The position numbers and the translations under genes are program-made. Source: CAZLMW01 sp964560875 (GTDB lineage Bacteria > Myxococcota_A > UBA9042). From it: a stretch of 64,000 nt of DNA. Positions 45,046 to 57,000 of this stretch are shown in pieces; positions within the stretch are counted from its first letter, which is position 1; each line of letters begins with the position of its first letter. The notes under the pieces are model-generated. The model searched no databases, was not told where the DNA came from, and was given only the letters and a program-made list of their open reading frames with translations. The stretch covers positions 7,803 to 71,802 of the forward strand of contig CAZLMW010000032.1 of assembly GCA_964560875.1 (NCBI GenBank). Direction: 5' to 3'.

Positions 45046-48000
45046 ATGAAGTCTCCGTCTAACACGCGCGTGTCTCGTATAGACCGACTCGCGCTACCCA
45101 TCGCCGCATTGGCGATCGTCTTCGGTGCATGTGCCGAAGAGCCCGATCCGCCCAGCGGTCTGCTGACGGATTACGCCTCGGGCGTCGACGCCGAGTTCGG
45201 TGTTGAGACGTTCGCCCTGGGGCCGCCGAGCATCTCGGTGACCTATCCGCCCGCAAAGCCGTTCACCGGTTTTGATCAACAGGCAGGCAACACGCCGCTG
45301 ACGCCCAACGGCGTCGAACTGAGCGTCAAGAACTGCGATCTGAAGCCGGGGACGTGCGCTATTGAGTGTCGCCTCAACGGCGTCCTGAAGTTCAAGACCT
45401 ATAAACTCAAGGGCAACCAGATCGCCAACGTCGGAAACGCCGGGTTGAAGACACTGACCTGCTACCTGCTCGACGAGTCGGGCGGGGGCTCCAAGGAATT
45501 CAAGAACACAGAAGCGCGCACCGTGCGTAGCTTCTACGTCCGCAAGCCGTGCAAGAACGGCTCCGACTGCGCCTCGAGCGACGCCTGCGCTTACGAGCAG
45601 TGCGTTGACCTCAAGTGTTTCTACTCGCCCAAGCCGTTCTGCTGCAACGACAACTGGGCCTGCCTCACCGGTGAGACCTGCCAGAACGCCGGTACCGCCT
45701 CGGCCAAGTGCTCCAGCTGCACCCAAGACGCCGACTGCAGCGACGGCGACGAGTGCACCACCGACAAGTGCGACCTCTCCCTTTCGAAGGGTCAGTGCAC
45801 CAACATCAAGACCAACGCCAAATGCTGCACCAAGGCCAGCGACCCCTGCGACGACGGCCTCGCCTGCACGACCGATACCTGCGACACGACCAAGAAGGAG
45901 TGCATCAACAAGAAGATCGCGGGCGCGTGCTGCAGCAACGCCGACTGCGACCCGAACGATCCGTGCCTGGTTGGCCAGTGCGTCGACGCCGAGTGCCGCA
46001 CCGGTGCGGACATCTTTAAGAAGGACTGCTGCTCGCCCAAGCACAACCCCACCTGCAACGACAACCGCCACTGCTCGCTCGACAAGTGCGACACGACCGA
46101 CGCGAAGTACCAGAAGGTCACCGACGGCGTGAAATGGACCCAGTGCAAGCACAGCCCCGATCCGTCCAAGGGCGACGACTGCTGCGACCCGTTCAACCAG
46201 ACCAACGAGTGCGATGACGGCAACGCCTGCACATACGACGCCTGCATCAACTTCACCTGCGTCAACAAGGTCGTGGCCCAGTGCTGCTTGGCGGACAAAG
46301 ACTGCAACGACAAGAACAGCTGCACGACCGACACCTGCGCCAAGGAGAAGGACGCCAAGGCCACCGACGCCGGCGAGTGCGTTTTCAAGAAGGCCGACCC
46401 GCTCTGCTGCGAAAGCACGCCCGACTGCGACGACGGCAAGCAGTGCACCGCCGACAAGTGCAACCTGTTCACCAACAAGTGCGTCTTCACCAAGACCGAC
46501 CCGAGCTGCTGCGACCTGAGCAGCGAGTGCAACGACAACGACCTCTGCACGACCGACTTCTGCGTCAACGGCTTCTGCGTGCACGGCCCCGACGGCCAAA
46601 AGCCCAACTGCTGCACCAAGTCTGACAACTGCAACGACAACAACCCGTGCACGATCGACACCTGCGACACCGTGAAGAACGACTGCAAGTTCGTGTCCAA
46701 CGGCGACCCGACCTGCTGCGTTGGCAACGACGACTGCGATGACGGCGACTGCGCGACCCTCGATTTCTGCGCGTCCAACAACAAGTGCGCGTTCAAGGGC
46801 GACCCGACCAAGTGCAGCAACAACATCGACTGCGATGACGGTCTGGCGTGCACCAAGGACACCTGCGACACCAGCAGCGGCTGCGGCGTCTGCAAGCACG
46901 AAGCCAGCAAGGGCTGCTGCGACAACGACGCGCAGTGCAACGACGGCAACCCGTGTTCGGCCGACAAGTGCCTCAACAACAAGTGCGAAAACTCCGGCTT
47001 GGCTGGCTGCTGCATCGACGACAAGGACGCGCTGTCCAAGTGCGACGACAAGAACGGCTGCACGATCGATTACTGCATCAACAACACGTGCCGTCACACG
47101 GTCCCGAAGAACGGCTGCTGCGCGACCGACAAGGACTGCGAAGATGGCGACTTCTGCACGCTCAACCAGTGCTCGGACATCGATGCTGGGAGCAAGACCG
47201 GTAAGTGCAAGTTCCCGAAGGATCCGCTGAAGAAAGATTGCACTTGCGACCCGACCAAGGTCGCCCAGGACGTGCCCAACAGCCACTGCAACGACAACAA
47301 CACGTGCACGATCGACGCCTGCATCGGCGGTATCTGCATCCACAAGCCGAAGAAGGGCTGCTGCCTCGACAAGTTTGACTGCAACGACGGCAACCTCTGC
47401 ACGTTCGACCAGTGCGTGTTCAACGAGTGCCTCAACTACGAGGCGACCGGTGACAACGCGCTGTGCTGCAAGAAGGAAACCGAGAAGATCGACTGCGCGT
47501 ACCTGAACAGCTCGTGCGCCAAGGGCATCTGCGAGACCAAGACAGACGGCAGCCGCGCGTGCGTGGCCAGCCCGCTCGATGTCTGCACCGTCCAGATCGG
47601 CTACTGCCAGGACTTCTCCGGCGGCACGAGCCTCAAGGCCATGGGTTGGAACCCCGGCGACGTGAAGGGCACGGCGAAGACCAACTGGAAGGTCGCCACG
47701 AAGGGCAACCTCGGCCCCGATCAGCACGCGATGCTCGATTGGACCCCGACCAAGACCGATTACGAGACCTGTTTGCAGTCGCCGATCATCCAGGCGGCCG
47801 GCTCCAAGTCGATCACGATCCAGTACGACCGTCTGCTCGACGTGGTCAAAGAGGACACGACGTTCCGCATCTACGGCTCGCTCGACGGTGCTGACGTTGA
47901 TTGGACCAAGGCGACGCTCATCGACGTCATCACGCCCAAGTCCGACGTCGGCCCGAACACGGTCGACCTGAAGCTCCCGCCCGCGCTGACCGGCTCAAAC

Positions 48001-51000
48001 GGCCTCCGCCTGGCGTTCTGCGCCGCCGGTAAGAGCACCGCGAACCTGACCAGCTTCGGTCTCGACAACGTCTGCGTCGTCAAGGGTGGCAAGCCCACGT
48101 TCGGCAAGTGCCCGCCCAACCAGATCGCGAAGTTCAACGACCTCATCGCGCTGCCGCTCAAGGCCAAGGATCCGGACTCGGACGCGATCCTCAGCTTCTC
48201 GCTCGTCAACGCGCCCAAGTTCGTGACCCTGAGCAGCGCGCTCTACTTCTGGCTCGACAACAGCTGGAACACGCAGCTGAAGATCCTGCCCAAGGATATC
48301 AACGACGTCGGCACGCACACGGTCACGATCAAGGTCTCCGACGGCTTCCTCTACAGCCTGTGCACCTTCAAGGTCACGGTTATCGCCAACGCCGGTTACC
48401 TGGTCTGGCGGCCCACCGAGGTCCCGAGCACCCACGGCGCGAAGATCGCCAACCTGCTCAAGGGCTGGGTTGCCAAGAAGGGGCTCACCGGTGAAAAGGC
48501 GATCGTCCAGCACACGACGGACCTGAGCCTCTACAGCGACCTGACCAAGTTCGCCGCGATCTACATCAGCCTCGGCGTCTACCCGAAAAAGCACGTGCTG
48601 ACCGAGACCGAGGCGCTTCCGCTCAAGCTCTTCCTGCAGCAAGGCGGCAAGCTCTACTTCGAGGGTGGCGACACCTGGGCGTTTGACACGCAGACGTCCC
48701 TGCACGGCTTCTTCCACATCAAGTCGGCGAAGGATGACAGCAACTTCGGCGTCGAGGGCCCGCTCAAGGGCAACGGCGTGTACCAAAACGCCAAGCAGTC
48801 GCCGGTCAAGTTCTACAGCTTCGCGTACGAGCAGAACTTCACCTACAACAACGGCAACGACCTGCTCAACGCGGCGACGCAGGTGAAAGAGACCCGAAAC
48901 GTCCTTCACAACGACGGCAAGAACGACAAGTTCTTCGTCCAGGTCGCGCACGATGATCCCAATGGTTACCGGACCGTCGCTTCGTCGATTCTCGTCAGCG
49001 GTCTGACCACGGACACCGGCACCGACAAGCCCGAAGACGCGATCGAGCGGATCCAGGCGTTCTTCGAGGAAGGCTTTGTCGATTGCGTCGACGCGAAGGC
49101 TTGCGACGATGGTGACGAGTGCACCCAGGACTCCTGCATCGACAAGCGTTGCGAGCACAAGAACACCTGCGAATGCTCCGGTCAGGAGACCGTCAAGTGC
49201 GGCGACACGATCACGATCACGTCCAACAAGGGCGGCAAGTCCGACAAGGTCGAGATCTACAACTGCGCTGCGGGCACCAAGTTCAGCGGCAACGAGTACG
49301 CGGTGAAGTTCGGCACGAACACCTCGCGGCCTGTCGAGCTCAACGTCACGTCGCTGTCCGATCCGTCGGCGCGCGTCTTCGTCCTCAACGCCGGCAAGGG
49401 CACCACCTGCGACACCAACGCGTGCTTCGCGACCGGCGGCGCTGGCAAGACCAAGTTCGCCTCGGCGAAGGGCAACCTCTACTACATCGTTCTCGACACG
49501 GTTGAGGGCAAGGACGCGACGGCCAAGGTCACGATCACCTGCGGCGCGGGCGAAATCTGCAACGACCTGCAGGACAACAACTCCAACGGTCTTATCGACT
49601 GCAAGGACCTCGCGTCTTGCTGCGGCGACCCCGCGTGCGCGGAGATCTGTGACGGCGTCGACAACGACTGCGACGGCCACATCGACGAGAACTGCGACGC
49701 TGACGGCGACAAGTTCTGCGATGCCAAGGCGGTTGTCGAAGGCACACCCGCCGTCTGTCCGAAGGGCAAGGGCGACTGCGACGACTCGGACACCACGGTC
49801 AACCCGGGTGCCAAGGAAGTCTGCCTCAACGGCAAGGACGACAACTGCAACGGCGCGCAGGACGAAGAAGACGCGGCTGGCTGCAAGAATTACTTCAAGG
49901 ACGTCGACGAAGATAAGTTCGGTGCTGGCGCGCCCAAGTGCCTCTGTGCTCCCAAGGGTACGTACACGGCCGACAAGGGCGGTGACTGCAACGACGCCGA
50001 CCCGAAGATCAACCCCGTCGATAACCCCGAGATCTGCCACAACGGCGTCGACGACGACTGCACCGGCACGCAGAACGACCTGAACGCGCTCGGCTGCACC
50101 ACGTTCTACACCGATACCGACGCGGACGGCTTCGGCACGCTGCCCAAGAAGTGCCTCTGCTTCGCCGAAGGTGCGGCGACGGCCAAGAAGCCCGGCGACT
50201 GCAACGACGGTGACACCAACATCAACCCGAACGCCAAGGAGATCTGCAACGGTCTGGATGATGACTGCGATGGCCTGCGCGACGAAGGTTGCGACGACGA
50301 CGGCGACCTCTACTGCGACTTCGACATGAAGTACGTGGCGGTCGGCGCCGAGAAGAAGCAGTGCGCGCAGGCGGCCCAGGGTGCCAACCTCAACGTCACC
50401 TGCAGCGAAAAGGACGCGAAGATCACCCAGATCTCGTTCGCCAGCTACGGTCAGCCCAAGGGCAAGTGCGGCGGCTTCGAGCAGAGTGCGTGCCACGCCA
50501 AGCTCTCCGTCCAGAAGCTCAAGGACGCCTGCCTCGGCAAGCACAGTTGCATCATCGCGGCCACCGACCAGGTGTTCGGCAAGCCCTGTGAGGGCCAGAA
50601 GTCGCTGCAGGTCGAAGTTGTCTGCACCGGCAAGAACGGCAAGCCGCCGAGCAAGTGCCCCAAGGGCCCGGGCGACACCGACGATAACGATCCGAAGATC
50701 AACCCCGAAGGCATCGAGATCTGCGACGGAAAGGACAACGACTCCGACTTCCAGATCGACGAAGACTGTGACGACGATGGCGACCAGTACTGCGACAAAG
50801 ACATGATCGTCATCGGCGCGCCTGACGTTTGCCCCAAGGGTGGCGGCGACTGCGACGACAAGGTCAAGACGACCAACCCCGGCGTCAACGAGAACTGCGC
50901 GACGATCGGCATCGACGACAACTGCAACGGCAATGACAACGACGTCGACGCCGACAACTGCACGCCGCGGTTCTATGACAACGACAAAGACAACTACGGC

Positions 51001-54000
51001 ACGACCGAATTCAAGTGTCTGTGCAAGCCGCTCGGCCTCTTCTTCGCGAAGCTCACCGGCGACTGCAACGACTACGACAAGACGATCCACCCGGGCGCGG
51101 CCGAGATCTGCGACAACATCGACAACAACTGCAACGGCAAGGTCAACGAGGGCTGCGACGACGACGGCGACGGCTACTGCGACGCGAACCAGCCGTGGGA
51201 TGTCACCGGCATCCTTGTTTGCAAGAACGGCAAGGGCGACTGCGACGATCAAGACAAAGAGGTCAACCCGGGCAAGGCCGAGAAGTGCGGCAACGGCAAG
51301 GACGACGACTGCGATGGCAGCCAGAACGATCCCAACGCGATCGGTTGCACGACGTTCTACAGCGATGCGGACGGCGACGGCTTTGGCACCAACACCAGCA
51401 AGTGCCTCTGCGTGCCCGAAGGTACGTTCACCGCCACCAAGAAGGGCGACTGCGACGACACCAAGAAGACGGTCAACCCGATCGCCACGGAGATGTGCAA
51501 CAACGTCGACGACAACTGCAACGGCGTGAAGGACGAGAGCTGCGACCAGGACGGTGACGGTTTCTGCGACGCGAAGAAGCAGGTCACGCTCAGCGACGCT
51601 TGCCCGAAGAGCCGCCCGGTATGCGCCGGTCAGGAGTACCTGAACACGTGCTACACCGGCTTCAAGGACACCAAGACCTTCGCCGGCGCCAACAAGTACT
51701 GCACCGGGCTCGGCGGCCATCTCGCCGTCATCGACGAGAGCAAGGAAAACGAGGTGGTGCGCAAGGCCGCGCTCCAGGGCTGCGGCGCCGGAACGCTCTC
51801 GATCATCGGTCTTGGCGATACGGACAAAGAAGGTACGTACAAGTGGGTCGACGGCACGCTCTACCAGTACAAGAACTGGAAGACTGGACAGCCCGACAAC
51901 GGCGGCGCGGGTCTGGACGAAGACGGCGTGGTCATCAGCTCGACGACCGGCGCGTGGGAAGACATTCAGCTCACTGCCAAGCATTGCTTCGTTTGCGAAG
52001 TGAAGCTCGCCAACTACAAGCCGCGCGCCGGCGACGACTGCAACGACAACGATAAGAACGTCTACCCGGGCGCCACCGAGATCTGCGACGACGTCGACTC
52101 GGACTGCGACGGCAAGGTCGATAACAGCTGCGACAAGGACAACGACGGCTACTGCGACGCGAAGCTCGGTGTTTCCAACCCGGCTCCGAAGGTCTGCCCC
52201 AAGGGCGGCAACGACTGCGACGACCTCAACCAGGACCAGAACCCGGGCGTCAAGGAGATCTGCGGCAACGGCATCGACGACGACTGCAACGGCTCGCAGA
52301 ACGACCAGGACGCGTCCAACTGCACGGCGTTCTACTTCGACGGCGACAAAGATAAGTACGGTCTCAACGTCAAGCTCTGCCTCTGCGAGCCCGCCGGTAA
52401 CTACACGGCGAAGGTTGGCGGCGACTGCGAAGACAAGAACCCGCTCATCAACCCGGCCGGCAAAGAGATCTGCGGCAACAGCATCGACGATGACTGCAGC
52501 GGCACTCAGAACGACGAGAACGCGCAGGGTTGCAGCAAGTTCTTCCTCGACCAGGACGGCGATAAGCACGGTCTCGACGGACTGACCAAGTGCCTGTGCT
52601 TCGGCGAAAACGACTACACCGCCAAGGTTGGCGGCGACTGCAACGACGTTGATCCGAAGATCCACAAGGGCGGCACCGAGGTCTGCGACAACGCCGACAA
52701 CGACTGCGACTCCAAGGTCGATGAAGGCTGCAACGGCGACGGAGACGAGTACTGCAACGGCGATATGGTTACGACCGGTCTGCCCTCGATCTGCCCCAAG
52801 GGCGGCGGCGACTGCAACGACCAGGACGCCGAGGTCAACCCGGGCCACGCTGAATGGTGCGACGGCAAGGACAACAACTGCGATTCACCGCACACATCTG
52901 CGGCCCTCGCTGCCCAGCGCAAGAAGTGGGAAGACGCCCAGACAGCGCGCCTCGCCGCCGACGCGAAGGTGACCGGCCTGCAGAAGGATATCGTCAACCT
53001 GACCAAGCTTATCGGCACGCAGGAGATCCTGTGTCAGAACCAGCCCAGCCAGCAGTGCTCCGATCAGCTCGCCAAGTTCAAGAAGGACAAGACCGATCGC
53101 GAAGCGGGGCTCAAGACGGCCCAGGCGGACGCGGCTGCCAAGCTCAGCGCGGAGAAGACCGAGTACAACACGTACATCAAGATGCTGAAGGCCGGTGGAA
53201 CGAGCGACGAAGGCTGCGACGACGACGGCGACGACTACTGCGACGCTGCGATGAAGACCGTCGGCAAGCCGGTTGCGTGTCCCAAGGGTGGCAACGACTG
53301 CAAGGACACCGACAAGAACATTCATCCCGGCATGCAGGAGAACTGCGCGACCACGTTCGACGACAACTGCGACGGCTCGACCAACGACGTCAACGCGCTC
53401 GGCTGCAAGAAGTTCGGCGAGGACCTCGACGGTGATGCCTACTTCCCCGACAACGGCAAGATCTCGTGCATCTGCCGCGCCGAAGCACCGCTGACCGGTA
53501 CCAAGTCGGGCGATTGCGACGACAAGAACAAGCTGGTCAACCCGGGTGTCCAGGAGATCTGCGACGGCGTCGACAACGACTGCGACGGCAAGGTCGACAA
53601 CGGCTGTGATGACGACGGCGATTCGTACTGCGACGCGAGCATGGTCACAATCGGCAAGCCTGCGGTCTGCAAGAACGGCGGCGGCGACTGCAATGATTCG
53701 TCCGCGAGCGTCAATCCTGGCGCCAAGGAAATCTGCAACGACAACATCGACCAGAACTGCGACGGCGACCTCAACGGCATCGACGCGGTGGGCTGCAAGA
53801 AGCACTACCATGACGGTGACAACGACGGCTGGGCCGTGGACGTTGCCCTCTGCCTCTGCGCCCCGCAGAACGCGTACAAGGTCACCGACACCAAGAAGAT
53901 CGGCGACTGCGACGACACGACGCAGGCCGTGAACCCTGCGGCTGCCGAGAAGTGCGGCGATGGCCTTGATAACAACTGCAACGGCACGCAGAACGACCTG

Positions 54001-57000
54001 AACGCGCTCGGCTGCAAGTCCTTCTTCGAGGACAGCGACAAAGATGGCTACGGCGGCGGCTCGGCTCGTTGCCAGTGCCTGCCCGAAGGTACGTTCGTCA
54101 CCGCGCTCGGCGGCGACTGCAACGACAATGATCCGACGGTCAGCCCCGGTGCGCCGGAGATCTGCGACAACAAGGACAACAACTGCAAGGGCGGCAAGGA
54201 CGAAGGCTGCGACAACGACCTGGACGGATTCTGTGACGCGAACATGAAGATCGCGGCGTCCGCGACGTGCGTGAACAGCAAGAAGCCGACCGGCACCGCG
54301 CTTGTCGTCAACAACGCCGACATCAAGAACACCGGCGTCGCCGGCAACAGCGGCAAGGGCACGGCCTACACGGTCAAGTGCCTCAACGGATACGTCGCGG
54401 TCGGCCTCGACGGCCTCAAAGACAACGGCATGGTCAGCCGCTATCGCCTCAAGTGCGCCAAGCTCAACCCCGATGGCTCGTTCGGCATCACCGTCTTCAG
54501 CGACTACTTCGGCACCGCGAACAGCAGCCCGATCCCCGCGATCAACTGCGCCAAGGGTCACGTGCTCATCGGTGGCACCAACTACGTGCACAAGGCGACC
54601 GGCCAGCTGATTCGCTTCATGACCCGCTGCAAGAGCGTCGTGGACGTATCCAAGGCGCAAAACAACGCGACTGCGAGCAACGTCGGCAACTTCGGTGACA
54701 CCGCTTCCGGTCAGTCGACAGGCACCACAGTTTGCCCCAACGGCTACGCGGTCACCGGCATCCAGGGCACCTTCGGACCCAACCCGTACAACGTTGGTTT
54801 CGTGTGCGCCCGCGTCGAAAACAAGGTCGATGGCCTCGTGCCCGGCGATGACTGCAACGACGCCGACAAGACGATCAACCCGGCAGCCGTCGAGAAGTGC
54901 GACGACAAGGACCAGGATTGCGACGGTGAAGCCGACAACACCTGCGACGCGGACAAGGACGGCTACTGCAACAAGACCAAGACGATCGTCGGAACGCCGG
55001 TTGTCTGCAGCAAGGGCGGCAACGACTGCGATGACCTCAACGCAGGCGTCCACCCCGGCAAGACCGAGGTTTGCGACGACCTCGACAACGACTGCAACGG
55101 CCAGCTCGACGACGGCTGCGACGTTGACGGCGACGACTACTGCACGCAGGCCAAGTCCGTTATCGGCAAGCCGAAAGTCTGCCCCAACGGCGCCGGTGAC
55201 TGCGACGACAAGCAGAAGGCGATCAACCCGGGCGCGAAGGAAGTTTGCGACGGCATCGACAACAACTGCGCAGCGGGTGCCGACGAAATCTGCAAGGACA
55301 ACGACGGCGACGGTTACTGCATCGGCAACACCGGCGTCTCGGGCGGCTGCCCCAAGGGTGGCAACGACTGCGACGACACCAACGCGTCGATCAACCCCGG
55401 ACAGCGCGAAGACTGCAACACCGAAGCGGACGACAACTGCTCAGGCACGCCGAACGACCTCAACGCGGTCAACTGCGTCAACTGGTTCGTCGACTTCGAC
55501 GGCGACAATTGGGGCGCGGGCAAGAGTGAATGCCGCTGTCACCAGACCGGCAAGCTGACCAGCAACCAGGAAGGTGACTGCGACGACAAGAACCCGACCG
55601 TCAACCCGGCCGCGACCGAGATCTGCGACGGCGTCAACAACGACTGCAACTTCAAGCTGCTCAAGGGCGTTCAGTTCAACGGCCAGGTGGTCAGCTCGAT
55701 GAACGTCGGCAGCCACGGTGGCGGCTTCCACCTCTTCCACAAAGAGTACTGGTACCCGCAGTGGAGCGGCAGCTACAACACGACCGTCCGTCGCTACGAC
55801 ATCAACCACAAGTCGCTCGGCTCGTTCAACTCCGGCCGCCGCTACGTGCGCCAGCTGTCCGGCGATCCGAAGGAAGACACCTACTACGTCGCCTGCCAGC
55901 ACAACGGCATCCGCAAGATGAAGGGCAAGACGAGCTCGGTCCTGTGGACCCGCAGCATCAGCAGCTACCCAGGTGCGGTGACCTCCGACGGCAACAAGGT
56001 CTATGCGCAGCGCTACAACGACTACCGCGGCCTGTACATCCTCAACCGCAGTAACGGCAACCAGGAAGCGTACAAGCAGCTGCAGGGCGACCTGTACGGT
56101 CAGTACAACTTCGGCCTGTTGCACGCCATCGACGGCAAGCTCTACCGCGGCGCCTACGCTGACCGCTGGGTCTACCGATACAACATCAGCGACCTCAAGC
56201 ACGACGGCATGAAGTTCCGCGTCACACCGACCATTTACACGTCCGCCTTCAACGGCAAGGACCTGTGCGTGTCGGATACCGGCAACAACGTCTACTGCTA
56301 CGAGCTGCCCAAGTCGTCCGATCCCATCCCGGGCACGAACGCGCGCGTTGTCGGCCTGCAGCCGTACAGCCACGGCGGCGGCTACCACCTCTTCCACAAG
56401 CAGTTCTGGATTCCGGAGTGGACCAGCGGCAACACCAAGGTCCGCACCTACAACGACAAGTACGAGCAGACCGGCGAGTTCAACACCGGCTACCAGTACA
56501 TCCGTCAGCTCGCTGGCGACCCGAACGACGATCACTACTACACGGTCACGTACAGCAGCAGCTCGGGCATCAGCCGCGTGCGCAAGCAGAAGGGCAAGAC
56601 CTCGGCCGTTGTCTGGTCGAAGAACCCGACCACGTACATGTCCGGCATCGCCGTGGACGGCAAGAACGTCTACGTCATGCGCCACAACAGCAGCACGGTC
56701 TGGGTCCTCGATAAGACCAACGGCAACACGTCCAAGACCGCCAACCTGACCAATGGCTTCACGGGCACGATGTACGGCGGCCTCGCCGTTGTCGGCAACA
56801 AGCTGTACCGCGCCAGCACCGACCGCTGGTTGTACCGCTACGACATCAACCTCGCGTCCAGCAGCTGGAAGCATGATGGCGGCAAGTGGCAGCTCGACGT
56901 CACGCCGTACTTCGGCGCTTACACCGGTAGTCAGCTTTGCTACGGCAGCACGAGCGGTTCGATCTGGTGCTACAACATGCCCGGCGACGTCAGCGGCCTT

